DNA of 49,175 bases from an uncultured Ruminococcus sp. Lineage in GTDB: Bacteria > Bacillota > Clostridia > Oscillospirales > Ruminococcaceae. Positions within the stretch are counted from its first letter, which is position 1. Every line of letters starts with the position of its first letter. The notes beneath the pieces are model-generated. The model had not been told where the DNA came from and searched no databases. It saw only the letters and a list, made by a program, of their open reading frames with translations. A program made the translations under genes and the position numbers. Positions 7,699 through 15,538 of the stretch are shown here, piece by piece. The stretch lies in the NCBI GenBank assembly GCA_937907215.1, contig CALESG010000114.1:1-49175 (forward strand). The letters run 5' to 3'.

Positions 7699-8505
7699 TT
7701 ATGCCTCCTTGAAATGCCATGAAGTAACGCCTGCGTGCTTTTCAACATAAAGCTTTTCAATTATAATAATTGCAGCTAATCCAATTACTACAAAGCAAAT
7801 ACATGGAATTCCTGCCAATACACACAGCGGCTCTGCCATTACAAAGCTGTCGCAAAAGCCCCACATAGCAGCCATCCAGAACACATAATATACCACAAAA
7901 GAACACTTAACTAATAATTTTAATAAATTTTCATTTTTGCCTAATATGCCGAAATTAGCAAAGTACATTATAAATTCAAAAGTAAATATTGCTATAGTTG
8001 CAACTGTTACCATTCCGCCTGCAAAGTGAAGTTCTGGATCTGACATTATTATAATATTAAGCAAAATGCAGGGCAATGTTGTTATGAACAGCATAAGACT
8101 GTAATATCTAAAGCTTTGTTTAAAAAGAGAAATCTTTTTTATAGGCATATGAGCAAAAGTCTTGGAGATGTTTACACATCCGCCAAGCATTGCCTCTTGT
8201 TTTGCGTCTAAACCTTTTGATATTCTAAAAAACGGCAATGTGGTGTTAAGTGCAAAAACAGCAAATGTCATAAATGTTCCGCTGAATGCTACAGAAGCAA
8301 TACCATTGAAACCATCCTCAAAAAAACCTTTTGGGCTAATTATTACACCTATTGCCATAACCCCTATCATCAGCAATGAAAAAGCAGTAAATATTATTGA
8401 CAAAACTATATTTGCATTTCCTACTATAGCTAATCTTGCCGCATCTACACGTTTTACCTCTGACCACTTTGGGTTATATTTAACCTGCTCTTTAACCTTA
8501 GCCAT
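7699..8505 (-). CDS. Membrane protein (permease-like) of the GntR-linked ABC transporter
   Basis: A 268-residue polytopic protein with a hydrophilic N-terminal stretch (about 25 residues) followed by roughly six hydrophobic segments. Its start at 8505 lies inside the end of the ATPase gene (8-bp overlap) and is preceded by GGAGGAGAGG, so it is translationally coupled to the ATPase. Together with the next gene it would supply the two transmembrane halves of the exporter. The sequence AKTFAHMPIKK followed by a membrane segment resembles a cytoplasmic coupling region, but this is only an impression. Substrate unknown; antimicrobial peptide or envelope-stress export would be usual for such operons. 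Confidence 0.7.
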   Translation of the reverse strand: MAKVKEQVKYNPKWSEVKRVDAARLAIVGNANIVLSIIFTAFSLLMIGVMAIGVIISPKGFFEDGFNGIASVAFSGTFMTFAVFALNTTLPFFRISKGLDAKQEAMLGGCVNISKTFAHMPIKKISLFKQSFRYYSLMLFITTLPCILLNIIIMSDPELHFAGGMVTVATIAIFTFEFIMYFANFGILGKNENLLKLLVKCSFVVYYVFWMAAMWGFCDSFVMAEPLCVLAGIPCICFVVIGLAAIIIIEKLYVEKHAGVTSWHFKEA

Positions 8506-9397
8506 TATTATCCTCTCCTCCAAGTTCTACGATCTCATCACGGTGACCCCATATGCTGAATGTGAGCAGATTTTCGATATTGGGTGTATGTACATTTACA
8601 TTTTTGAAGTTATCAATATTTTTTCTTTCAATAAGAGCTTCAAAATTTTGAGTACCTTTGCGAATTCCAATGCAAAGCTTTGTGTTATATGAATCAAGGT
8701 TTGAAAGACTGCCTGATATAACAGCATATTTATCTTCTATCTGGTCAATAGCCATGCTTTCAGTCACTTTTCCGTCAATAAGTACAGTTATACTATCAGC
8801 TATTTTATCAAGATCGCCTGTTATATGTGTTGAAAACAGCACAGCACGTTCACCGTCTGCCACTATTTCACGCAGAATATCAAGCACTTCGATTCTTGCC
8901 ACTGGGTCAAGACCGGCTGTAGGTTCATCAAGAATAAGAATATCCGGATCATGCGCCAGAGCCAGAGCAAGCATTGCTTTAGTTTTCATTCCCTTTGAAT
9001 ATTCCGAAAACTTCTTTTTGGCAGGAAGTTTCCACATTCTGGCATACTTTTCAAAAAGCTCCTGATCCCAATTTTTATAAACACGTGCAAAGGCCTTTGC
9101 ATATTTTTTAATATTTGAATTTACAAGCAAGAAATCTTCGTCAGAAACATAGCCGATTCGCTCTTTGGCTTCGATTTCTTCATCTATATTATCCATGCCA
9201 AAAATATTTATTTTACCGCTCGTTCTATCCATGGCGTTCAGAATAAGCTTTATTATAGTAGTCTTACCAGCACCATTTTCACCAACCAAGCCCATTACCA
9301 TGCCTTTTTCAATGCGGAATGATATATTGTCAAGGCTAAAGTCAGCATAATTCTTTGAAACATTCTCTATTTCCAAAGCGTAATTAGTAGCAATCAT
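8498..9397 (-). CDS. ABC transporter ATP-binding protein (YtrB-like)
   Basis: A 299-residue ATPase. Walker A is GENGAGKTT near residue 40, the signature is SKGMKTK rather than the usual SGGQ (a variant common in ABC-2 exporters), Walker B is ILILDEPTAGLDP, and the switch His lies in FSTHI. The last ~80 residues after the nucleotide-binding fold form a C-terminal extension as in drug and bacteriocin exporters. Its start lies 2 bp beyond the stop of the GntR gene and its end overlaps the next gene by 8 bp, so all four genes form a tight operon. It energises the two membrane proteins that follow. Confidence 0.92.
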   Translation of the reverse strand: MIATNYALEIENVSKNYADFSLDNISFRIEKGMVMGLVGENGAGKTTIIKLILNAMDRTSGKINIFGMDNIDEEIEAKERIGYVSDEDFLLVNSNIKKYAKAFARVYKNWDQELFEKYARMWKLPAKKKFSEYSKGMKTKAMLALALAHDPDILILDEPTAGLDPVARIEVLDILREIVADGERAVLFSTHITGDLDKIADSITVLIDGKVTESMAIDQIEDKYAVISGSLSNLDSYNTKLCIGIRKGTQNFEALIERKNIDNFKNVNVHTPNIENLLTFSIWGHRDEIVELGGEDNNG

Positions 9398-9399
9398 TT

Positions 9400-9786
9400 T
9401 TATAGTTCCTTTCCCTCATCGCTATAGACGTCTTCTACAATTTCTATAGCCTTTTTAATGTTTACTCCTGCTTTTTTGCAGTCTTCTGTGCAGATTTTGA
9501 GTTTTTTCATAGCTTCAAAAATTCTGCTGTCCTGAAGCTGTGATAGCTTATCAAGTCTTACAAATGTGCCTTTTCCTGAAACTGTATATACAAATCCTTC
9601 ATGTTCAAGATCAATATACGATCTTTTGGTAGTAATGGCACTGACATTTAAGTCTTTGGCAAGCTGACGTACACTTGGCAGCATATCACCATCTTGGAAT
9701 TCACCGTCATATATAGACTTGCGTATACCATCTTTTATTTGTTCATACATTGGCTTTTCGCTTGTTGGGCTAATTATTATATTCAT
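9400..9786 (-). CDS. GntR-family transcriptional regulator, YtrA subfamily
   Basis: A 128-residue regulator: an N-terminal winged helix (about 5-75) with YEQIKDGIRKSI, the GD-LPSVRQLAKDL recognition region and the GKGTFV wing, then only about 50 residues of helical tail. This short effector-free form is typical of YtrA-type GntR proteins, which repress the ABC transporter genes they lead. ATG 9786 is chosen over the GTG one codon upstream because AAGGAG is then 7 nt away. An 8-bp perfect inverted repeat flanks the promoter of the operon (9815-9855), consistent with autorepression. The ligand or stress that releases it cannot be told from sequence. Confidence 0.92.
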   Translation of the reverse strand: MNIIISPTSEKPMYEQIKDGIRKSIYDGEFQDGDMLPSVRQLAKDLNVSAITTKRSYIDLEHEGFVYTVSGKGTFVRLDKLSQLQDSRIFEAMKKLKICTEDCKKAGVNIKKAIEIVEDVYSDEGKEL

Positions 9787-9814
9787 CACACAACTCCTTT
9801 CAGAAACAATATAT

Positions 9815-9863
9815 CGTGTATACTCGATATATACAGTATATCATGTATATACACGCTTGTCAA
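9815..9863 (-). promoter_or_regulatory. Promoter and probable GntR operator of the transporter operon
   Basis: On the minus strand TTGACA (9858-9863) and TATACT (9835-9840) are 17 bp apart. A perfect 8-bp inverted repeat, CGTGTATA at 9815-9822 and TATACACG at 9848-9855, brackets the -10 box: one arm lies between -35 and -10, the other just past the likely start. Binding there would block RNA polymerase, as expected for YtrA-type autorepression. Confidence 0.75.
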
Positions 9864-9910
9864 GTATTTTTTAGAGAAAAATTATTTTTTATAAAAATGA
9901 ATGCAAAAAA

Positions 9911-9944
9911 ATAAGGAACAATGTATACACATTGTTCCTTATTT
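9911..9944 (-). terminator. Terminator of the tRNA operon
   Basis: Stem AAGGAACAATG/CATTGTTCCTT with a 6-7-nt loop, followed on the minus strand by A then seven T residues. Directly downstream of tRNA-Glu. Confidence 0.85.
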
Positions 9945-10019
9945 TGGTGACCCGTACGGGAATTGAACCCATGATTCCGCCGTGAAAGGGCGGTGTCTTA
10001 ACCTCTTGACCAACGGGCC
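9945..10019 (-). tRNA. tRNA-Glu (anticodon TTC)
   Basis: A 75-nt cloverleaf with encoded CCA. Acceptor GGCCCGT pairs with ACGGGTC, the anticodon loop reads CTTTCAC giving TTC, and the T arm contains GGTTCAATTCC. Cotranscribed with tRNA-Met, 4 bp upstream. Confidence 0.95.
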
Positions 10020-10023
10020 ATTA

Positions 10024-10100
10024 TGGTAGCGGCAGTAGGATTTGAACCAACGACCAATCGGGTATGAACCGAGTACTCTAGCCAACTGAGCTATGCCGCC
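10024..10100 (-). tRNA. tRNA-Met (anticodon CAT), elongator type
   Basis: A 77-nt cloverleaf with encoded CCA. Acceptor GGCGGCA pairs with TGCCGCT (G-U at the first position), and the anticodon loop reads TTCATAC. The absence of a C1-A72 mismatch and close likeness to the Bacillus elongator Met tRNA argue against the initiator; tRNA-Ile2 (lysidine-modified CAT) is less likely. Confidence 0.92.
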
Positions 10101-10144
10101 ATATTGATTATGTCGTGTGAGCTCTTGTCCCTTGCGACTATATT

Positions 10145-10173
10145 AGTATACCACAGATATGTTCAGATGTCAA
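10145..10173 (-). promoter_or_regulatory. Promoter of the tRNA-Met/tRNA-Glu operon
   Basis: Minus-strand TTGACA (10168-10173) and TATACT (10145-10150), 17-bp spacer, about 45 bp before tRNA-Met. Near-consensus, as usual for stable RNA. Confidence 0.85.
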
Positions 10174-10355
10174 CACTTTTTTCGATATTTTTTTCGATTT
10201 GTAAAAAAACGCACTTTTTTATGCATTTATAGGATTATATAGGCAAAAGTATACAAAAACCATCTTGAAGTTAGCTTGTGATCAGCAAAAATACGGTGCT
10301 GTCAGCATAATATAAAATAAATTTTGATGTGTTTTCAATAATTTATAAAATAAGC

Positions 10356-10384
10356 TTGCTTTTTTGTGAAAAATATGATACACT
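10356..10384 (+). promoter_or_regulatory. Promoter of proS
   Basis: TTGCTT (10356-10361) and TACACT (10379-10384) with a 17-bp spacer, 40 bp before the proS start. Confidence 0.65.
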
Positions 10385-10424
10385 AAAACAGTATAAGATA
10401 TGATTTTGTTAGGAGGAATGTTAA

Positions 10425-11870
10425 ATGGCAAAAAATAATAAAAAAATGGTCGCTGCAATTACTTCCATGAATGAAGATTTTGCACAGTGGTATACAGACA
10501 TAGTAAAAAAAGCAGAGCTTATTGAATATACAAGTGTCAAGGGATGTATGGTTATTCGCCCATATGCTTACGCTATTTGGGAAAATATTCAGAAGATACT
10601 TGATGGTATGTTTAAGGATACAGGGCATGAAAATGTTTGTATGCCAATGTTCATTCCTGAAAGTTTGCTTCAAAAGGAAAAGGATCATGTTGAAGGATTT
10701 GCTCCAGAAGTTGCTTGGGTAACTCACGGAGGTTCAGAAAAGCTTGAAGACCGACTTTGCGTTCGCCCAACTTCTGAAACGCTTTTCTGTGAGCATTATT
10801 CTAATATTGTACATAGCTATCGTGATCTGCCTAAACTTTATAATCAGTGGGTAAGTGTTGTTCGTTGGGAAAAGACTACACGTCCATTCCTGCGTTCACG
10901 TGAATTTCTTTGGCAGGAAGGTCATACAATTCACGCTACTGCTGAAGAGGCAATTGAAGAAACAGAGCGTATGCTGAATGTATATACTGATTTTTGTCAA
11001 AATGTATTGGCTATGCCTGTAATACAGGGCAAAAAGACGGATAGTGATAAGTTTGCAGGAGCTGAGGCAACCTATGCAATCGAAGCTCTTATGCACGATG
11101 GCAAGGCTTTGCAGGCTGGAACATCTCATTATTTTGGTGATGGATTTGCACGTGCTTTTGATATTCAGTTTACAGATAAGGATAATACTCTTAAATATCC
11201 TCATCAGACAAGCTGGGGCGTTACTACACGTCTTATTGGTGCAATTATAATGACTCACGGTGATGATAATGGACTTGTTCTGCCGCCGGCAGTTGCACCT
11301 ATTCAAGTTGTTATCGTACCTATTGCTCAGCATAAGGAAGGCGTTTTAGACAAGGCATCAGAGCTTTTTGCAGCACTTAAATCTGCTGGTATTCGTGTAA
11401 AGATGGACGATTCAGATAATTCACCGGGCTGGAAGTTTGCTGAATACGAGATGAAGGGTGTTCCTATTCGTGTTGAAATCGGACCTAAGGATATTGAAAA
11501 CGGTCAATGTATTCTGGCAACACGTTATAATGGTGAAAAGACAGCTGTTTCTATTGATGAACTTGTAGATGCTGTTGAAAAGAAACTTATAGAGGTTCGT
11601 GACGGTATGTATCAAAAGGCTCTTGAAAATCGTGAAGAGCATACATATGACTGCGATACTATGGACGATATTATAAAGGTTCTTGAGGAAAAGGGCGATG
11701 GCTTTGTACGTGCTTTGTGGTGCGGAGATGAAGCTTGTGAAGATGAGGTCAAGGAAAAAACAGGCGTTGGTTCACGCTGCATTCCTCTTGGACAAGGAGA
11801 AACAAATGGAAAATGTGTCTGCTGTGGTAAACCTGCTAAGTGTATGGTTTATTGGGGCAAGGCTTATTAA
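10425..11870 (+). CDS. proS: Prolyl-tRNA synthetase, short (type 3) form
   Basis: Class II synthetase that charges tRNA-Pro in the cytoplasm. At 481 residues, with no editing INS domain inside the catalytic core, it is the archaeal/eukaryotic-like ProRS form that many Clostridia carry. Visible features: WVTHGG then RPTSETLF (proline-binding TxE region), RWEKTTRPFLRSREFLWQE (motif 2), an anticodon-binding domain from about 285, and the form-specific C-terminal domain with Cys residues (CGDEACE, SRCIPLG, CVCCGKP) ending in WGKAY. AGGAGG lies 9 nt before the ATG. An aldose-epimerase-like gene follows after 27 bp and may share the transcript. Confidence 0.96.
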   Translation: MAKNNKKMVAAITSMNEDFAQWYTDIVKKAELIEYTSVKGCMVIRPYAYAIWENIQKILDGMFKDTGHENVCMPMFIPESLLQKEKDHVEGFAPEVAWVTHGGSEKLEDRLCVRPTSETLFCEHYSNIVHSYRDLPKLYNQWVSVVRWEKTTRPFLRSREFLWQEGHTIHATAEEAIEETERMLNVYTDFCQNVLAMPVIQGKKTDSDKFAGAEATYAIEALMHDGKALQAGTSHYFGDGFARAFDIQFTDKDNTLKYPHQTSWGVTTRLIGAIIMTHGDDNGLVLPPAVAPIQVVIVPIAQHKEGVLDKASELFAALKSAGIRVKMDDSDNSPGWKFAEYEMKGVPIRVEIGPKDIENGQCILATRYNGEKTAVSIDELVDAVEKKLIEVRDGMYQKALENREEHTYDCDTMDDIIKVLEEKGDGFVRALWCGDEACEDEVKEKTGVGSRCIPLGQGETNGKCVCCGKPAKCMVYWGKAY

Positions 11871-11897
11871 AAAAATTAAATGACGGAGGAATATAAA

Positions 11898-12905
11898 ATG
11901 AATAATGCGTCTGTTGTAAATTGGAAAGGTATGCCTGTAGCAGAGCTTAAGGCTGGCGGATATACTGCAATGATCGCTAACGAGATAGGTTCAAATGTTA
12001 TTCGTCTGCATGATGATGTGAATGGAATTGAATTTTTCCGTCATACTGCCGAGGTAACACCGGAAATAATAAAGGGCAGTACAGAAGTATGGGGTTTGCC
12101 TAATCTTTACCTTCCAAATAGACTGGCTGATGGCGTTTTGAGAACATCTGACGCTGTATATCATCTTCCTATAAATGAAAATGCACCTTATAATAATCAT
12201 ATTCATTTTATACTGCAAAAGCGTTCTCATCGTCTTACAGAGCTTTGTGCGAATGATGAAAAGGCATGGGCAAAGACTGAATATGTATTTGATGAAAATG
12301 ATGAAATGTATAAGTATTTGCCAATAAAGTTCAAGGCAGAATTTTGCTTTACTCTTTCTGAAAACGGTCTGGAGCATAGAGTTAAATTCACCAATCTTTC
12401 AGATGTGATGATGCCTATGTCTTTGGCAACACATACTGCTATAAATAGTCCGTTTGTTGATGGCGGCTGTCAGGAAGATATAAGAGTTAAGCTGCCAATT
12501 TGTGAAAAGTGGATCTTGAATGAACGCTGTCTGCCTACTGGCGAGATCCTTCCGCTTGATGATTATGATATGGAATATAAGAATGGTACAAAATGTCCTG
12601 TTTTGGTAAATGTTGATAATGATATGTATTCAGCAGGTTCTCTTGAGCTTGAAGGCAAGGCATTTCACGGTATCACTATGATGGATATTGTAAAGGGCAA
12701 GGGTATTGCATATGAGGTATCACCTGAATACAATTTCTGGATCATGTGGAATGACAAGGGCTTTAATGGATATTTCTGTCCTGAGCCTATGACAGCTATG
12801 ATAGATGCACCAAATCTTGATATGCCAAGAGAGCAGACAGGTTATTGTGAAGTAGCACCAGGCGAAAGCTATGAAGCATGGCAGAGATTCCGTACTATAA
12901 AATAA
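11898..12905 (+). CDS. Aldose 1-epimerase family protein (GalM-like)
   Basis: A 335-residue protein with the galactose mutarotase-like beta-sandwich pattern: NEIGSNVIRL near the start, PNRLADGVL, an NNHIHF segment where GalM has its first active-site His, a central THTAINSPF matching the second catalytic His region, and the C-terminal EPMTAMIDAPN with the general-base-like acidic residue, then a PGES turn. These enzymes interconvert alpha and beta anomers of sugars. The ATG at 11898 is used because GGAGG lies 9 nt upstream; the earlier ATG at 11880 has no ribosome site. It may travel on the proS transcript; a hairpin at 12952 ends it. Exact sugar unknown. Confidence 0.8.
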   Translation: MNNASVVNWKGMPVAELKAGGYTAMIANEIGSNVIRLHDDVNGIEFFRHTAEVTPEIIKGSTEVWGLPNLYLPNRLADGVLRTSDAVYHLPINENAPYNNHIHFILQKRSHRLTELCANDEKAWAKTEYVFDENDEMYKYLPIKFKAEFCFTLSENGLEHRVKFTNLSDVMMPMSLATHTAINSPFVDGGCQEDIRVKLPICEKWILNERCLPTGEILPLDDYDMEYKNGTKCPVLVNVDNDMYSAGSLELEGKAFHGITMMDIVKGKGIAYEVSPEYNFWIMWNDKGFNGYFCPEPMTAMIDAPNLDMPREQTGYCEVAPGESYEAWQRFRTIK

Positions 12906-12951
12906 GAAATCAAATAATATTTATTATTTGACTTGCTGTTAAAAATATAAT

Positions 12952-12994
12952 AAAAAGGCTGTTGCAGGGATTTTGAACTGCAACAGCCTTTTTG
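12952..12994. terminator. Terminator between convergent genes
   Basis: AAAAAGGCTGTTGCAG pairs with CTGCAACAGCCTTTTT around a short loop. Symmetric A and T tracts suit both the epimerase gene (plus) and psd (minus). Confidence 0.88.
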
Positions 12995-13033
12995 TTTTAT
13001 TATTGATTACTTCTCTTTTCAAGGGAAGCTTTT

Positions 13034-13873
13034 TTAAAGATTTATTTTTTTACACCCGATTTTGTCGCCAACATGAATTATTGTTTCTTTTCCAATAGCT
13101 GTATTTTCTATTATGCTCCTTTTTATCTGTACTTTATCTTTCTCAAAAAGCATTATGATAGTAGAACCGCCAAATTCAAAATATCCTTTTTCGTCATATC
13201 TTTCAACTTGTCTGTTTTTGTTATGATTGCATATTCTGCCAACTAAAAGTGCCCCTACTTCCATTTGTACGGTATAACCGAATTGCTCATTATTTATAAG
13301 AGCATATTCACGACTGTTTCGTATATATACCGGAAGCTTTTCGCAAACAATTGGACGCACGCAGTGAAGTTCACCATCTATGCGCTGTTTATATTTTATT
13401 TCGCCGTCATCTATGAAAATATATCTGTGATAATTATGCGGTGCTAAGCGATATATAAGACAAAGTCCGTCCTTGTATTTATCTGCAATCGCTTTATTCT
13501 CTAAAAGTGACTGAATACTGTAATCAATATGCTTAACATGAAACACAGATTCAGGAGATATTTTATATACAGATAAAAAGCCGTCACATGGAGATACTAG
13601 AATATTTTTATTTGAAATTTTTGGAATTTCTTTTTTCTCTCTTGTGAAAAAGTCATTGAATGATTTGTAATGAGCGTCTTTATAAATACTCATGTCAATA
13701 TCATATTTTTTTTTATAATTTCCGATAAGCCATTTTGAAAAAGGCGATGCCATATAATAATAAGCGGCTTTTGAAACATCTGGTTTTACAATGAGCTTTA
13801 ATACCATTCTCCCTGGTATAGTATTATATAAAAATCTGATAGAAGCACTTTCTTTTTTTATATCTTTTTTCAT
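13034..13873 (-). CDS. psd: Phosphatidylserine decarboxylase
   Basis: Psd turns phosphatidylserine into phosphatidylethanolamine at the membrane, using a pyruvoyl group made by self-cleavage. The 279-residue proenzyme shows the processing motif FGGSTI near the C-terminus (the Ser in GST becomes the pyruvoyl), the conserved HNYHRYIF and the FTREKK and SPCDGF segments typical of the longer clostridial/type II-like forms. Its start overlaps the end of pssA by 4 bp (ATGA), so substrate-making and substrate-using enzymes are coupled. The operon order is TVP38 protein, pssA, psd. Start chosen at 13873 from the overlap. Confidence 0.95.
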   Translation of the reverse strand: MKKDIKKESASIRFLYNTIPGRMVLKLIVKPDVSKAAYYYMASPFSKWLIGNYKKKYDIDMSIYKDAHYKSFNDFFTREKKEIPKISNKNILVSPCDGFLSVYKISPESVFHVKHIDYSIQSLLENKAIADKYKDGLCLIYRLAPHNYHRYIFIDDGEIKYKQRIDGELHCVRPIVCEKLPVYIRNSREYALINNEQFGYTVQMEVGALLVGRICNHNKNRQVERYDEKGYFEFGGSTIIMLFEKDKVQIKRSIIENTAIGKETIIHVGDKIGCKKINL

Positions 13874-14496
13874 ATTTTATAAATCACTCCCAGAATAAGA
13901 ATAAATAATTCTACTATTCCAAGCACGCCCAATATAACTTTGCCAATAGTTTTTGGTTTTTTAATTTTTAATGGTGAGAGAAATAAAATTCCCATTGTAG
14001 CAATAAGAGAAATATATATGTATTTTATATTTGTAAACAGAAAAATTGCTGGTAAAATTAGTGCAACACTCGTAACAGGCAGTCCTTGATAATATTTTCT
14101 TGTTCCGCCTTCATTCTTTTGTCGTTCTTCTTCACATACATTGAAATATGCAAGACGTATTAAAGCACACAGGATATATTCAACAGTTACGATCATGCTT
14201 AGATAATTTCTGCCGCTGAATTGATACAGGAAAAGTCCGGGCAATACACCAAAGCAAATAAGATCACTCAGTGAGTCGATTTGTATACCAAACTTTTTTT
14301 CACGGTCGCTGCGTCTTTTTTTAGTAGCAGCAACCGCACCGTCAAACATATCACATATACCTGCGATCATCAAACAAAATATTGCTAATCTATATTTTTC
14401 ATGCATTACAAGAGCAATGCCGCTTACACCGGAAATCATTCCCATATAGGTAAGAAGAACAGTGTAATCGTAATATCCTAATATTTTCTTTTCCAT
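13870..14496 (-). CDS. pssA: CDP-diacylglycerol-serine O-phosphatidyltransferase
   Basis: PssA makes phosphatidylserine from CDP-diacylglycerol and serine in the membrane. The 208-residue protein has the CDP-alcohol phosphatidyltransferase motif: DMFDG near residue 46, then K/R-rich residues and G-IQIDSLSD, giving the DxxDG...GxxxDxxxD array of metal and substrate ligands. About six to seven hydrophobic helices follow and surround it. Length is normal for the Bacillus-type enzyme. It is 2 bp after the upstream TVP38-family gene and overlaps psd by 4 bp, so the three form one operon for phosphatidylethanolamine synthesis. Confidence 0.94.
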   Translation of the reverse strand: MEKKILGYYDYTVLLTYMGMISGVSGIALVMHEKYRLAIFCLMIAGICDMFDGAVAATKKRRSDREKKFGIQIDSLSDLICFGVLPGLFLYQFSGRNYLSMIVTVEYILCALIRLAYFNVCEEERQKNEGGTRKYYQGLPVTSVALILPAIFLFTNIKYIYISLIATMGILFLSPLKIKKPKTIGKVILGVLGIVELFILILGVIYKI

Positions 14497-14498
14497 TT

Positions 14499-15071
14499 TT
14501 AAAACAAACCTCCAAGCTTATCAAAAAACAAACTATAAGCAAGAATGCACCAAGGCTTTCCAATTATAATTATCCACGTGAATTTTTTAATTGTCATTTT
14601 TGTGAGTCCTGAAAAGTAGCAAAAGAAATCATCCGGAAATAGCGGTAACACCATACCCCAGAATAAAAGAGCAGTATACGATTTACTTTTTGCAGCCCAG
14701 CCTGCGTATTTGTCATATTTTTCTTTAGAAATAAGGCTTTCCACAAGACTGGCACCATATTTTTTTGCAAGCATGAATGCTATAATAGAACCGGCAGATA
14801 TTCCTACATAGTTGCATATAAATCCGCCTACAGGACCAAACAAAACAGCTCCCACTGCACAGCCGAGAAATCCGGGCAGTATCGGCAAGATTACTTGCAG
14901 AGCTTGTATAATGGTAAGAATTATAGGTCCAAAAAGTCCAAAACCTTTTATATATTCTTGAAGCGTTTCGACTGAATCGAAATTGCCGTCAAAATATGCT
15001 TTTACCATCATACCGATTAAAAACAGGCAAAAAATTATTATCAATGCTGTCCATAATTTCTTATGTTTCAA
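14499..15071 (-). CDS. TVP38/TMEM64 (DedA-superfamily) membrane protein
   Basis: A polytopic protein of about 190 residues belonging to the VTT/SNARE-associated family: a first membrane helix near residues 5-25, the conserved PILPGFLGCAVGAVLFGPVGG re-entrant region near 80, and FWGMVLPLFPDDFFCYFSGLT with its conserved Pro-Asp, near 140. Family members are linked to lipid scrambling or flipping, which would suit the two phospholipid-synthesis genes that follow 2 bp later. I prefer the TTG start at 15071 because GGAGGC lies 6 nt upstream; the in-frame ATG at 15104 has no ribosome site and would add 11 residues. The assignment is solid, the precise function is inferred. Confidence 0.85.
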   Translation of the reverse strand: MKHKKLWTALIIIFCLFLIGMMVKAYFDGNFDSVETLQEYIKGFGLFGPIILTIIQALQVILPILPGFLGCAVGAVLFGPVGGFICNYVGISAGSIIAFMLAKKYGASLVESLISKEKYDKYAGWAAKSKSYTALLFWGMVLPLFPDDFFCYFSGLTKMTIKKFTWIIIIGKPWCILAYSLFFDKLGGLF

Positions 15072-15125
15072 AACATCGCCTCCAAAACATTTGCTTTTTA
15101 TCATATCATAAAATTTATTTAGAAT

Positions 15126-15278
15126 CTGTATTCATAGGGAATATATGTGGATTTGTGAGCATAATTTTTCATAGAACAAGGCGAAAAAGTGAAAGCATAC
15201 TGTCGTATGGTGAGCTTTTTCAAAGTAGTCATATGCAAAATTTGCCAAAAAGACATGCGAATTATCCTATGAATACAG
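15126..15278. mobile_element. MITE-like palindromic element, about 153 bp
   Basis: Perfect 13-bp terminal inverted repeats, CTGTATTCATAGG on the left and CCTATGAATACAG on the right. The interior is an imperfect palindrome centred near 15202: GAAAAAG...AAAG, CATACTGTCGTATG, CTTTTTC. This central 14-mer is the exact reverse complement of the core of the element at 3009-3182, although the terminal repeats differ. No coding capacity. It fills the intergenic space between the divergent TVP38 and GH5 genes. Confidence 0.75.
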
Positions 15279-15479
15279 GCTCGTATATATTCTTGATATG
15301 ATCAATATTTTAAATTGAAATTTAAAACAAAATAATTACTTTTCCTATTATATTATTGATTATATTATTTATAGCTTAAATAAAGATTGAATAAAATGCA
15401 TTTAATACTATGAATTTTAATAGCTTTTAATTCTTTTTTCGATTTTATTCAATAATATATAATATAATGCAAATTCCCT

Positions 15480-15507
15480 TTGACAATTAAAGTTTTTATG
15501 TTATAAT
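15480..15507 (+). promoter_or_regulatory. Promoter of the GH5 lipoprotein gene
   Basis: TTGACA (15480-15485) and TATAAT (15502-15507), both consensus, 16-bp spacer, about 30 bp before the start codon. The 15279-15479 stretch before it is very A/T-rich and shows nothing else I can name. Confidence 0.85.
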
Positions 15508-15538
15508 ATATGTAAAATAACATGAAAGGTGAATTGAA

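Noticed and set aside
8162..8692. Plus-strand ORF opposite the ABC transporter genes
   Set aside because: Covers two overlapping minus-strand genes with clear ribosome sites; antisense shadow.
14996..15301. Plus-strand ORF across the TVP38 start and the second element
   Set aside because: Overlaps a well-supported gene on the other strand and a non-coding repeat.
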